Origin: Caproiciproducens galactitolivorans
GTDB taxonomy: Bacteria > Bacillota > Clostridia > Oscillospirales > Acutalibacteraceae
Direction of reading: 5' to 3'
Assembly: GCF_026672255.1 (NCBI RefSeq)
Contig: NZ_JAPOHA010000008.1
Coordinates: forward strand, 1 to 39,366
DNA length: 39,366 bases
Both the position numbers and the translations under genes were made by a program. Position 1 is the stretch's first letter, and the number at the start of each line of letters is the position of its first letter. This document shows, piece after piece, positions 1 through 8,494 of the stretch. A model generated the notes under the pieces. It had not been told where the DNA came from and made no database searches. It saw only the letters and a program-made list of their open reading frames with translations.

Positions 1-122
1 TTGAAATCATTTTTCGATCTCATACTGTATAGACAACTTCAAACCAATTTTGCAACACATTATTTTCAAAAAATGTAAATTTATTTTTGAAAGACAGCGG
101 ATATCTGTTCTAAAAACAAAAA

Positions 123-148
123 GGGACCATGGAAAAATCCATGGTCCC
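123..148 (-). terminator. Rho-independent terminator of the cyanophycin operon
   Basis: A perfect 11-bp inverted repeat (GGGACCATGGA at 123-133, TCCATGGTCCC at 138-148) with a 4-base loop. Read on the minus strand it is followed by a T-rich run (complement of the A-rich stretch at 110-122). It lies about 30 bp beyond the stop of the cyanophycin synthetase gene. Confidence 0.85.
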
Positions 149-180
149 GGTCTGCCGAATGAATCAGCAGGCGCTTTTCG

Positions 181-2784
181 TTATTCCGCGGGCTTTGCGC
201 CGATCGAGTTTAAATATTCCTCGAGGGGCTCCAGTTTTTCGTACAGCACGACGATCAGATCGCCGGGATTTGCGCTGCCGACTGCCGCTTTCAGGGCTTC
301 CAGCTCGTTTTCAATTATCTGTACGTTCTTCTGCTCGTAATTTTTTTCGAGGATTGCGTTTTGAAACAGGTTTGCAACTTCCAATGGTTCTCTGCCGCGC
401 TTGTCCAAATCCTCTTTAATATAAATCCGGTCGAACGATCCGGCGCATAAAGCGCCTACGGAGCGGATCGCTTCATCGCTGCGGTCGCCGGGCATTCCGA
501 TTACGCCGACCAGCCGGGACGAATCAAACCGCTTGCAGGCCCCGATTACCTGCCGATATCCCGGAAGGTTATGCCCGTAATCCAGCATGACATGAAAATT
601 CTTTACGGCGTACCGGTTGAAGCGTCCGGTATTTTGCCTGTACGACCGCAGACCCTGCGCAATTTTATCGACGGATATCCTCAGCGCGTAAAGAGCGGCG
701 GCCGCGGCAAGTGCATTTTCAATATTACATTCGATTTTTCCGGAGCAGGTAATCGGTATTTCCGTTATGGGAATGAGCGAAATGAGGGTCTCTTTATCCT
801 GTATCCGAATCCAGCCGTCCTGCGCGAACACCCGGATTTGCCCGCCCCCGGCCGCCTTTTCGAACCGGTTGCTTTTGGAAAAGAGAATCACGTTTGCTTT
901 GGTTCGTTCCATTAAAAACGGCGTCATGTTGTCTTCCGCGTTAAAAACGGCGTAACCGTTTTCCTTTACGGCTTCCGTAACCAGTGATTTTACAAAAGCG
1001 AGGTCTTCCAGCGTTTCGGTTCCGTCCATTCCCAGATGGTCTTCGGCGATATTCATTACAATTCCGACGTCGGCGAGATCGTAGCCCAGGCCTTCCCGGA
1101 TAATGCCGCCGCGGGCTGTTTCCAGAACCGCACAGTCGATCTCCTTGTTGGATAAAAGGGTTTTCGCGCTCCTTGGCCCGGAATGATCGCCTTTAAAGAT
1201 GCATTTTCCATTCACGAAAGTCCCGCTGGTGCTGGTTAACCCAACCTTTCTGCCGGCTAAAGACAGGGTATGTGCAATCAGGCGTGCGGTCGTTGTTTTT
1301 CCGTTCGTGCCGGTAACGGAAACAATCGGGAAATGATAGGATTCTTCCGTGGGGAACAGAAGATCGACGATATCGCCCGCCACATTCCGGGGTGTGCCCT
1401 CACTCGGGTAGATATGCATGCGGATGCCGGGCGCGGTGTTTACTTCCACAATCGCGCCGCCGGTATCCAGAATGGATTTTGAAAGATCTTCCGTAACAAT
1501 ATCAATGCCCGCGATATCAATTCCGATGGATTTGGCGGCCCGCACGGCAAGCTCCGCGTTTTCCGGATGAATCCGGTCGGTGCAGTCGATTGCCGTGCCT
1601 CCGGTACTCAGATTCCCGTTTGCGCGCAGTTTTACAACGCGGCCTTCTTCCGGAACGGAATCTACGGTCAGATTCTCGCTTTTCAGAATACCGACGGAAA
1701 TTTCGTCAATCCGGATTTTTGTAAGCGGCTTCTCATGCTGATCGCCCCGGTTTTCATCAAGGTTTACCAAGTCGACAAGCTCCTTGACCGTATGCTTCCC
1801 GTCCCCGGTAACCATGGCGGGGAGCCGCTTTGCCGCCGCGCTGACTTTATTTCCAACGACTAATACGCGGTAGTCGTTTCCCGTTACAAATTTTTCAACG
1901 ATCACGCCGTTGCCGTATTTGCATCCCTCGTGAAAAGCGTTTTTAATATCCTCTTCGCGGTCGAGATTTAGGACGACGCCCTTCCCCTGATTTCCGTCAC
2001 AGGGCTTTAACACCACGGGAAGGCCGATTTGTTTTGCCGCGATCACGGCGGAAAATTCAGAATACACAACCTTGCCGTAGGGAACGGGAATATGGTTTTC
2101 AGAAAGAATGGTTTTCGTAAGCTGTTTGTTGCAGGAAATATCGGCGGCAATGCAGGAGGTTGCGTCCGTCAGGGTGGACTCCACAATCCGTCTGTACTTT
2201 CCGTAACCCAGTTGGACAAGGCTTTCATGGCCAATTCTGGTTACCGGAATCCCTCTTTTTTTCGCTTCCTGCACGATCGCCGTGGTACTTGGCCCAAGCT
2301 CCGCGTCGATGGATATCTTTTTCAGGTAGCGCATAAAAGTCTGCGTGTCCGGATCCTTATCGTTCAGAAAGCAATTTAAGATAAAAACGGCGGTTTTTCC
2401 GCATTCCAGTCCGCAGACCTCGTTCTGAAACTCATAAACAAGGGAATAAACGGACGGCTCTTCCAGAACACGGGTCTTCCCGTATTTCACTTCGTAGCCG
2501 AGCATAAACTGCATTTCCAGAATAACATGCTCCAAAACATGCGCAAGGTAGGTTCCTTCCTTTAACCGTTCCAGAAATCCCCCCTCGTATCCCAGGCTGC
2601 AGCAGTTTTTTTTGAGCCCGGGGAAGGCTTTCAGCAGGCGGTCATGGAACCCTTGAATATCCTTGGTTGGAATATTGCTGTATTCACCGATATCCACAAC
2701 CAATTTCATAATGGGCCTGTGGCAGTATATATTCCGGCCCGGATAGGTAATGAAGTCCAGAATTCGTATTTTATCAGTTCCCAT
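181..2784 (-). CDS. cphA: Cyanophycin synthetase
   Basis: ATP-dependent, non-ribosomal synthesis of cyanophycin (multi-L-arginyl-poly-L-aspartate), a cytoplasmic nitrogen and carbon store. The 867 residues match the usual family length (about 870-900). The N-terminal domain (residues about 1-160) is followed by an ATP-grasp domain with KPCDGNQGKGV near 260-270 and EVNTAPGIRMH near 447-457, then a Mur-ligase-like domain with the P-loop TGTNGKTTT near 491-499. No key motif appears to be missing. The ATG start overlaps the end of cphB by 11 bp, so translation is probably coupled; its own Shine-Dalgarno is weak. It is the last gene of the operon iadA-cphB-cphA, followed by a clear terminator. Confidence 0.95.
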   Translation of the reverse strand: MGTDKIRILDFITYPGRNIYCHRPIMKLVVDIGEYSNIPTKDIQGFHDRLLKAFPGLKKNCCSLGYEGGFLERLKEGTYLAHVLEHVILEMQFMLGYEVKYGKTRVLEEPSVYSLVYEFQNEVCGLECGKTAVFILNCFLNDKDPDTQTFMRYLKKISIDAELGPSTTAIVQEAKKRGIPVTRIGHESLVQLGYGKYRRIVESTLTDATSCIAADISCNKQLTKTILSENHIPVPYGKVVYSEFSAVIAAKQIGLPVVLKPCDGNQGKGVVLNLDREEDIKNAFHEGCKYGNGVIVEKFVTGNDYRVLVVGNKVSAAAKRLPAMVTGDGKHTVKELVDLVNLDENRGDQHEKPLTKIRIDEISVGILKSENLTVDSVPEEGRVVKLRANGNLSTGGTAIDCTDRIHPENAELAVRAAKSIGIDIAGIDIVTEDLSKSILDTGGAIVEVNTAPGIRMHIYPSEGTPRNVAGDIVDLLFPTEESYHFPIVSVTGTNGKTTTARLIAHTLSLAGRKVGLTSTSGTFVNGKCIFKGDHSGPRSAKTLLSNKEIDCAVLETARGGIIREGLGYDLADVGIVMNIAEDHLGMDGTETLEDLAFVKSLVTEAVKENGYAVFNAEDNMTPFLMERTKANVILFSKSNRFEKAAGGGQIRVFAQDGWIRIQDKETLISLIPITEIPITCSGKIECNIENALAAAAALYALRISVDKIAQGLRSYRQNTGRFNRYAVKNFHVMLDYGHNLPGYRQVIGACKRFDSSRLVGVIGMPGDRSDEAIRSVGALCAGSFDRIYIKEDLDKRGREPLEVANLFQNAILEKNYEQKNVQIIENELEALKAAVGSANPGDLIVVLYEKLEPLEEYLNSIGAKPAE

Positions 2785-3583
2785 CTTTTAAACGTAAAAC
2801 CTTTCTTTCAATCAGATCAAATCCGTACCCCTGGGGCAGCGCGTGAACCGTTACGCCCATAATGGCAAGGATTTCATCTGGGTTTAGTTCGGAAACATTC
2901 GAACACTGAATTGATTTTCCATCGATGACCGTTACCGCGTTGGAACCGATAATTTCGAAGTGCAGGTCGGGGTAGACTTTGATTGCGGTATCTTCATCAA
3001 TCCCGATCCCCAATACATCGGGATTTTCCGCAACCCCGCAAAGCAGCCGCCCGAAACGGCCGCGCTGGTCAAAATGCTGGTCGATAATCACGCCGTTCAG
3101 GAGGCCCAGCCCCGGGGCCATTTTCAGGGTACATTTCCGGGCGGGCTCGTTATCCTTGCCCTGAACCACCATAGTGGAGGTCATTACAGACGCGCCCGCG
3201 CTGGTTCCCATAATGATTCCGCCCTCGTCGTAAAGCTTTTTTAATTCGCGGTACGCTTTTGTTCCGCCCAGAATACTGGTAATGCGCAGCTGGTCGCCGC
3301 CCGTCATGAAGATGCATTTGGATTTTCGGATAAGCTCGCAGTATCTGTCGTTTTCCGCGTTTTCACGTGTGTTGATATTTAAAATCTCAATGTTTATTAC
3401 GCCAAGTCTTTTAAAAACTTCATGATAATTTTTTCCGACTTCCTCCGGCTTTTCCGTCGCCGTTGTCAGAACCGTCAGAACGTCATTACCGGAAAGCATT
3501 TGAGGCGCCTGTTTTAAGATCACGCTGTCGCCGCTTTTGTCTTCCGCGCCGCCGATAATGATAAGGTAGCCTTTCTCTTGCAT
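2774..3583 (-). CDS. cphB: Cyanophycinase
   Basis: Peptidase family S51 enzyme that cuts cyanophycin into beta-Asp-Arg dipeptides. The 269-residue protein has the N-terminal IIIGGAEDKSG, the GGDQLR segment, and the nucleophile elbow GTSAGAS, with the catalytic serine near residue 128. The start is placed at the ATG at 3583, six bases after AGGTG; an in-frame GTG nine bases upstream is possible but would overlap that ribosome site. It sits between iadA and cphA, overlapping cphA by 11 bp, so breakdown and synthesis genes are transcribed together. Family assignment is firm; the exact start is less so. Confidence 0.93.
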   Translation of the reverse strand: MQEKGYLIIIGGAEDKSGDSVILKQAPQMLSGNDVLTVLTTATEKPEEVGKNYHEVFKRLGVINIEILNINTRENAENDRYCELIRKSKCIFMTGGDQLRITSILGGTKAYRELKKLYDEGGIIMGTSAGASVMTSTMVVQGKDNEPARKCTLKMAPGLGLLNGVIIDQHFDQRGRFGRLLCGVAENPDVLGIGIDEDTAIKVYPDLHFEIIGSNAVTVIDGKSIQCSNVSELNPDEILAIMGVTVHALPQGYGFDLIERKVLRLKDGN

Positions 3584-3599
3584 TCTTTTCACCTGTATT

Positions 3600-4691
3600 T
3601 TAATATTCTTTCAGCAACTTGCCTGAGCAAAACAGTTTTTTCAGTTCGAAATTCCGGTCTGTAATCAGAATATCGGCGTCGCTTCCTTCCAGAAGCGCCC
3701 CTTTTTGGGGGTATAACTTCAATACTTTCGCCACATTCCGCGTCACCATGCTGAATGCGGTTTCCGGGTCTACTTTTTTATAAGTAATACAGTGGATGAT
3801 GTCATCCAAAAGGGTATGAATGCGGCCTACGGAACCGTCCGGCATACTCCCGTTCGCGTCGGAGCTTACCGTGACATTCCTCAGGCTGATACCGGAGCTT
3901 ATGAGCTGCTCCACCGCGTCCGGGACGGCAATTCCCTCTGTTTCGCCGGACGTAAGGTCGATGTTCCCCCCAGACTTGCAGTATTCCACGGCCTGCTCAA
4001 ATAATTCCCGCTTCCGGTTTGTGTGGGTGGGGACAAATTCTTCCATAGGGAGTTCGCTCTTTTGCAGCATTTGCAAAACCGGTGTCAAGCCCTGTTTTCC
4101 GCTGCCCAGATGCAGATGGACGACGCCGGCTTTTCCGCCCAGCAGTCCCCCAAGATGGGTGTCGGCGGCCATTTTCAGCATTTCATCCAGCCCGCAGTAG
4201 GAGGAACGGTGGTCGGAAATCGCGATTTCGCCGACCCCGATCACTTTATCAATAAAGGCAAGATCGCGGATAATGTTTCCGGTAAAGGTTACGGGCGGCA
4301 TGGTATAAGCGCCGGAATAAAGATAGGTTGTGATTCCCGCCGCATCCAGCGCTTTCGCTTTCGCGTAAAGCGATTCCAGGCTGCGGGTACAGCTGTCCGC
4401 GCCGAGCAGCCCCACAAGGGTGGTAACGCCTGTTTCCAGAATTTCATTGATATCGATTTCCGGGATGCGGCTCGCAAAGCCCTGTTCTCCGCCGCCGCCA
4501 AGGATATGGACGTGCTGGTCGATGATACCCGGCAGGGCGATCAGGCCGCCACAGTCGCAGACATCCGCGTAATCGCCGCTTAAATGGATTTTCGGCTGTA
4601 TTTTCTCGATTTTATTGTTGCATATTAAAATATCATTTTTTCCGATGTATTTCGGTGTATAGCATTCAAGACCTTTTAAGAGGATAATCAT
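3600..4691 (-). CDS. iadA: Beta-aspartyl (isoaspartyl) dipeptidase
   Basis: Amidohydrolase-superfamily zinc peptidase that splits beta-aspartyl dipeptides such as the beta-Asp-Arg released by cyanophycinase, giving free Asp and Arg. The 363 residues are slightly short of the usual 380-390. Visible motifs are the metal-binding GIIDQHVHILGGGGEQGF near residue 55, VVHLHLG, PTHTNR, and the late VSSDANGSMP carrying the active-site Asp. It is the first gene of the minus-strand operon and the next gene (cphB) starts about 16 bp after its stop. The context argues for a role in cyanophycin breakdown rather than general protein repair. The Shine-Dalgarno (AGGATT) is weak. Confidence 0.92.
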   Translation of the reverse strand: MIILLKGLECYTPKYIGKNDILICNNKIEKIQPKIHLSGDYADVCDCGGLIALPGIIDQHVHILGGGGEQGFASRIPEIDINEILETGVTTLVGLLGADSCTRSLESLYAKAKALDAAGITTYLYSGAYTMPPVTFTGNIIRDLAFIDKVIGVGEIAISDHRSSYCGLDEMLKMAADTHLGGLLGGKAGVVHLHLGSGKQGLTPVLQMLQKSELPMEEFVPTHTNRKRELFEQAVEYCKSGGNIDLTSGETEGIAVPDAVEQLISSGISLRNVTVSSDANGSMPDGSVGRIHTLLDDIIHCITYKKVDPETAFSMVTRNVAKVLKLYPQKGALLEGSDADILITDRNFELKKLFCSGKLLKEY

Positions 4692-4733
4692 TATTCAATA
4701 ATCCTAACATAATATTTTATTTTTTATTATGGG

Positions 4734-4762
4734 ATTATATCCTGTTTTTTATGCTTCATCAC
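4734..4762 (-). promoter_or_regulatory. Candidate promoter of the iadA-cphB-cphA operon
   Basis: On the minus strand a TATAAT -10 (4734-4739) lies about 45 bp ahead of the iadA start. The matching -35 position (4757-4762, GTGATG) is a poor fit to TTGACA, so this is a weak call from sequence only. Confidence 0.4.
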
Positions 4763-4804
4763 GATGCGGAATTCCTTTAGAAATCGTACAGAGGGACAGA
4801 AACC

Positions 4805-4842
4805 AAAAAGGGAACGGTCTGATTAATGGCCGTTCCCTTTTT
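4805..4842 (-). terminator. Bidirectional terminator embedded in the end of the XrtG operon
   Basis: A perfect 13-bp inverted repeat (AAAAAGGGAACGG at 4805-4817, CCGTTCCCTTTTT at 4830-4842). The TAA stop of the last operon gene (4823-4825) lies in the loop, and the last codons of that gene form one arm. The A/T tails on both sides allow it to work in both directions. Confidence 0.85.
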
Positions 4843-5341
4843 CCGTCATACGCCGGATTTCCAGCAGAATGCTGTCTTCGGGGTGAAGATATTCGTTGAT
4901 GATATCGGTAACGCGCTGCTCCTGCAAGGCCTTGTCCGGCTTTGGCAGAGCCTGCTCTTTTCGTTCGAAGCCGCTGCCGTCCGAATAATTCATAACGTAA
5001 GATCGGGCAGGCGTTTCGCTGACTTCGATGCTTCGCAGCTCCCAGCCTTTGCTTTTCAGTATCGCATCGATTTCGTCCTTAAAGACTTCGCACATGTTTT
5101 CCAAAGTGGGGTTGATCCGGTCGAAAGGTTCCGCCTCATTGATCAGCCGGTCCTGATACTTGTCAAACAGCTTGTCGACAATCGCTTCCATGTCGTTGAA
5201 GCGTACAAAATTATCGTTCGTATTCACGGTTACAATGCTGATTTCCCAGGTGTGCGGATGCACTTGGCCGCTATGGCCGTTAATCTGAATCGCGTGATTT
5301 GCATTCAGATAAAATTTAAATTTGTACTGTTCAAATCCCAA
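4823..5341 (-). CDS. 6-pyruvoyl-tetrahydropterin-synthase-like protein of the XrtG locus (long paralog)
   Basis: A 172-residue T-fold protein related to QueD/6-PTPS. The zinc triad seems kept: His16 in NANHAI, and His28 and His30 in VHPHTW. The position of the catalytic Cys, four residues before the first His of that pair (GKCxxxHGH in QueD), is Ser24, so ordinary pterin or queuosine chemistry is doubtful. The later NPTLEN and SETPAR segments match the conserved family core. A C-terminal extension (about residues 125-172) is not seen in typical QueD. The start is TTG at 5341, eight bases after AAAGGAG and only 3 bp after the glycosyltransferase stop. I recognise it as the 6-PTPS-related family that accompanies Gram-positive exosortase G; its reaction is unknown. 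Confidence 0.82.
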   Translation of the reverse strand: MGFEQYKFKFYLNANHAIQINGHSGQVHPHTWEISIVTVNTNDNFVRFNDMEAIVDKLFDKYQDRLINEAEPFDRINPTLENMCEVFKDEIDAILKSKGWELRSIEVSETPARSYVMNYSDGSGFERKEQALPKPDKALQEQRVTDIINEYLHPEDSILLEIRRMTEKGNGH

Positions 5342-5344
5342 ATT

Positions 5345-6727
5345 TCAATTCTCCTTTAACCTTAGCTGGACACGTTTCTCTTTATGTATAAAGAAGCAGG
5401 AAAAAATAAAGAGGTCGGATCGGACGATCTTTCGGAACTTCGAACACTCTTCCGTAACATTACTGGTGCGCCAGCTGTTGCTTCCTTTAATACTGTTTAT
5501 AATTCCCGCGACGCGGATCCAGAAAATAACGAAATTGTAGAGCGGCAGCAAAAACGCCAGATAGAGCTTCGGACGGTAGAAATTTTTGTACTCCGGAAAA
5601 TCGGCAAAGTAGATGTTGACGTTCAAATAGTATAAAAATGTAGTGAAAATATACATACAGTATAAAATCACAACGGACATAAGGATATGATTCACCTGAG
5701 AGCCCCAGAATGCAAGGAAAATCAGCGCGAAGTACCAGATCATCCGGGGGAAGACAAACGTGTGGTCAAACAGCAGGACACGGATCATAAAGTTGGAAAA
5801 GAACCCGGAAACGAGGGAATACTTTTCCAGATGAAACATATGGGCCACTTCCAGCTCGCCGCGCTGCCAGCGCTGGCGCTGCACGTACAGCTTATTGAAA
5901 TCTTCAATCGGGTCCACCAGAAAGAACGCATTTTCGCAGATATACACCTTTTGATTCAGCAGCTTGCGAACCTGAAAGGTTACGTGGGTATCCTCGCTGA
6001 CCGTGTCGGTGTTGTATAACTGTGTTTTTAAGATCGTCGATTTGCGGAACGCGGAAAACGCGCCCGACAAGGTGAAAATACTGTTGAGTTCCGATTCGAA
6101 GTTCCTGCCGACCAGAAACGCCTGGCAGTATTCCATAAATTCAAGTTTGCGGAACAGGCGCTTCAAGGGGCCTTTCGTTTGGTTGATTAAATCCGGGTCG
6201 GTAAGGACGCTTCCCGTCATGCAGTGTACGTTCAGGTTGTTTTCGAACCGAACGACGATGTTTTTCAGCGCGTCGGGATGCAGTTTCCCGTCGCTGTCGA
6301 TATGGATGATGTATTTTCCGTCGCTGTTATACAGCGCCATATTGAGCGCTTTGGATTTCCCCTGCTTTGCGTTGAGCCACTGCATGGACAGTTTCGGAAA
6401 TTTCGCCTGCGCCTTTTGGTAGGCGCGGAAGCTGTCGTCGGTGCTTTTGTTGTTCACCAGTAAAATATCAATCAAATCCACGGGGTAATGGGAACGGTAA
6501 ACCGATTCCAGACACGCTTCCAAGGTGTCGCCGGAATTGTAAACCGGGATAATCAGCGAGATTTCGGGGAAAAGAATCGGTTCTTTCTCCTTTTTTTGAT
6601 GCAGCCCTTTTTTCAGCAGAATAAAAAATCCGACAACGGAAGGGATGCCTTCCATCACAAGGGGGATAAATATCCAGGCAAGCCAGAAGACAAACTGGCT
6701 GGATAAAAACTTAATGATTTCCTGCAT
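5345..6727 (-). CDS. Family 2 glycosyltransferase associated with exosortase G
   Basis: A 460-residue membrane glycosyltransferase of the processive GT2 type (cellulose or hyaluronan synthase-like). The N-terminal membrane segment(s) are followed by a GT-A domain with SLIIPVYNSGDTL (about 56-68), the metal-binding HIDSDG (about 142), an acceptor-side SEDTH, and QRQRWQRGE. Several membrane spans follow toward the C-terminus (about 315-420). It matches the glycosyltransferase known to sit beside XrtG in Firmicutes. The ATG at 6727 has GGAGG eight bases upstream and overlaps the xrtG stop by 17 bp. Likely role: making or transferring a glycan linked to the sorted protein or to the cell surface. 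The sugar and acceptor cannot be read from the sequence. Confidence 0.88.
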   Translation of the reverse strand: MQEIIKFLSSQFVFWLAWIFIPLVMEGIPSVVGFFILLKKGLHQKKEKEPILFPEISLIIPVYNSGDTLEACLESVYRSHYPVDLIDILLVNNKSTDDSFRAYQKAQAKFPKLSMQWLNAKQGKSKALNMALYNSDGKYIIHIDSDGKLHPDALKNIVVRFENNLNVHCMTGSVLTDPDLINQTKGPLKRLFRKLEFMEYCQAFLVGRNFESELNSIFTLSGAFSAFRKSTILKTQLYNTDTVSEDTHVTFQVRKLLNQKVYICENAFFLVDPIEDFNKLYVQRQRWQRGELEVAHMFHLEKYSLVSGFFSNFMIRVLLFDHTFVFPRMIWYFALIFLAFWGSQVNHILMSVVILYCMYIFTTFLYYLNVNIYFADFPEYKNFYRPKLYLAFLLPLYNFVIFWIRVAGIINSIKGSNSWRTSNVTEECSKFRKIVRSDLFIFSCFFIHKEKRVQLRLKEN

Positions 6728-7307
6728 AATGGAAACCTCCGACCTTCTGCCTCTTTATCTGGGATTTTGTAAACACGAGGAAGTATAAGGCAATCGAAAG
6801 GACGTAAAACACCATGCGGCCCACGATGGAATGCGCCAGATAGAATGCGTCCAGCCCGTAGTAGTAAACCATCAGGCAGATTAAAAATACGCGCAGGATG
6901 TTCGCGGCAAAAATCCACACGACCGCCCCGGTTCCGATAGCCAGTTTCTCCTTGCCGCTGAAAACAGGGAAGAAGAACAGCATGGAAAGAAACGCCATGA
7001 TTTCAATAATCCCGGAGCATTCGAGATCGATATACAAGGAAATAACGGAGGACTTCGCGTTGGGGACAAACAGAATCCCCAGCTGCGTGGAGGCTTCATA
7101 CAGATGCGTAGCCTGTCCCACCAGCCCCGAAACGTAGGAAACCAGTCTGGAAAAAGGAACCGACAGGGACGGGCTGACCCAGATCATTAGAAAGATAAAG
7201 AGTCCCACGCTGCCCCAGACAAAGGTAAAGAAGTCCAGCTTCGAGCGGTATCCGACCCTGAGAATATAAAGCCACAGCACAAAACAGAGGATGGAGACTG
7301 CCGTCAT
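6711..7307 (-). CDS. xrtG: Exosortase family protein, XrtG type
   Basis: A 198-residue polytopic membrane protein with about six hydrophobic spans. The exosortase/archaeosortase catalytic triad is visible: Cys97 in DLECSG, Arg139 in NILRV and His159 in LAHSIVGR, each at the edge of a membrane span. Family members are predicted to cut C-terminal tripartite tags and move the protein to a new anchor. The start ATG overlaps the stop of the tagged-substrate gene by 4 bp (ATGA), and its own end overlaps the glycosyltransferase start, so the three are translationally coupled. The weak ribosome site fits coupling. The family call is strong; the nature of the attachment is unknown. Confidence 0.9.
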   Translation of the reverse strand: MTAVSILCFVLWLYILRVGYRSKLDFFTFVWGSVGLFIFLMIWVSPSLSVPFSRLVSYVSGLVGQATHLYEASTQLGILFVPNAKSSVISLYIDLECSGIIEIMAFLSMLFFFPVFSGKEKLAIGTGAVVWIFAANILRVFLICLMVYYYGLDAFYLAHSIVGRMVFYVLSIALYFLVFTKSQIKRQKVGGFHYAGNH

Positions 7308-8086
7308 ACCTTTTGCTTCCCTTTCTTTTTATAAATAACATATCCGGCTGCGGCTAAAACCGCGCAGATGGAAATGCCGATATAGGGGGCGGTATCCGTG
7401 CCGGCGCAGGCGATGTGCCGGTACATCAGGTTTGGCGTAAAGAATTCCAGAACGCGGATATTGTCGGGGTCAATGCGGGGGTTCTGCCGCTTGAACTCCG
7501 AAAGGGGTATTTTCAGCTCCAGTTCGTCGTTAAAGCCGCCGGGATTCCTTTTCAGCATGGCCTGCGAACCTTTTGCAATGCTCCAGGAGATGCCGGAGTC
7601 GCCGTGCCTTACCTCTACCGGATGAATCCCGTGGTTTAACGAGGGCTTTGTAATCGTTCCGCCTCCGGGCAGTACAACATCAAACATCACTCTTTGTCCG
7701 TCGCACCAGAATTCGTAATCGTCTCCGATGATACTTTTATAGTAGTTTGTAGCCATAATAATATGTAAGTAAACGTACCGGTCGTCCCGGTAAAGCGACA
7801 TTTTGTGGCGTATCGTTGTATTGTAGGGTTTTCCGTTTTCATCGGTATAGGTAATGGTTTCATTTTTCTGTTTTTTCGGATTCCACTGATATTCGATTAT
7901 ATAGGGGTTGTCCCAGTTGTATTCATAAGAATACGGGACATCCTTCCAGTCGTCAAAATTTCCGTCAATCCGGATAACCGAATGATCGGAATTGGCCGGG
8001 ATTCCGCTTGCCGAAGCGAAAACCGGTGTGGAGTTTAAAACAAGAAGGGAAGCAATCAGCAGTGTAAAAAAACGAAGCTGTTTCAT
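7304..8086 (-). CDS. Secreted protein with a Firmicutes-type C-terminal sorting tag, probable XrtG substrate
   Basis: A 260-residue protein with an N-terminal signal peptide (LRFFTLLIASLLVLNST, ending near PVFASA) and a C-terminal tag: a short CAGTDTAPYIG motif, a hydrophobic span and a basic tail KKKGKQ. This is the tripartite layout of exosortase substrates and resembles the Firmicu-CTERM model. The body opens with IRIDGNFDDWKDV, typical of CBM9-like or DOMON-like beta-sandwich domains, and continues with beta-rich sequence, so sugar or ligand binding is possible but unproven. The start is placed at the ATG at 8086; a GTG nine bases upstream is an alternative. It overlaps xrtG by 4 bp, making it the obvious dedicated substrate. 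Confidence 0.85.
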   Translation of the reverse strand: MKQLRFFTLLIASLLVLNSTPVFASASGIPANSDHSVIRIDGNFDDWKDVPYSYEYNWDNPYIIEYQWNPKKQKNETITYTDENGKPYNTTIRHKMSLYRDDRYVYLHIIMATNYYKSIIGDDYEFWCDGQRVMFDVVLPGGGTITKPSLNHGIHPVEVRHGDSGISWSIAKGSQAMLKRNPGGFNDELELKIPLSEFKRQNPRIDPDNIRVLEFFTPNLMYRHIACAGTDTAPYIGISICAVLAAAGYVIYKKKGKQKV

Positions 8087-8125
8087 TTTGTACACTTATC
8101 CTTTCTAAGAATTAATAAAGCAGAA

Positions 8126-8494
8126 TTAAAAGATTTCTTTTTCTGATATACTGAAAATTCGGGTGGGCGTTTCGCTAATTTCCAGTTTTAATAATTCAAA
8201 TCCATTTTCGAAGACGATGGTTTTCAAATCACGGTAGAAAACTCTGCCGATATTTTCAATGGTCGGGTCAAGGTTCTGAAACGAAGCGGTCTCATTCAGA
8301 TACGCTTCTTCGTAGGTCCCCAGATAATCCTCAATAATTTTTTCGATAATATCATATTTGCTAAATTTATCACTTGGATTTTGTATATATAGAATAATTT
8401 TTATCGTGTGGGAATGAGCCGACTGCTTTGATAAAGTACTCGGATTGTGCGAAATATGCAGTTTAAACGTATATTTATATGCTTTATTCCACAT
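8126..8494 (-). CDS. 6-pyruvoyl-tetrahydropterin-synthase-like protein of the XrtG locus (short paralog)
   Basis: A 122-residue T-fold protein, the first gene of the five-gene minus-strand XrtG operon. It shares the scheme of the longer paralog at 4823-5341: an N-terminal KLHISHN, a zinc-type His pair in QSAHSHT, LDPTIEN and ISETPTRIF. The catalytic Cys position four residues before the His pair is Lys here, so QueD-type catalysis is unlikely. It lacks the C-terminal extension of the other copy. The start is the ATG at 8494, a few bases after GAGGGAA; a TTG 12 bases upstream would overlap that site. About 39 bp separate it from the substrate gene. The two copies may form a heteromer (inference). 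Confidence 0.78.
   Translation of the reverse strand: MWNKAYKYTFKLHISHNPSTLSKQSAHSHTIKIILYIQNPSDKFSKYDIIEKIIEDYLGTYEEAYLNETASFQNLDPTIENIGRVFYRDLKTIVFENGFELLKLEISETPTRIFSISEKEIF

Noticed and set aside
4823-5341. Annotating the T-fold protein as QueD of queuosine biosynthesis
   Set aside because: The catalytic Cys is absent, no other queuosine genes are near, and the neighbours form an exosortase locus with a second paralog.
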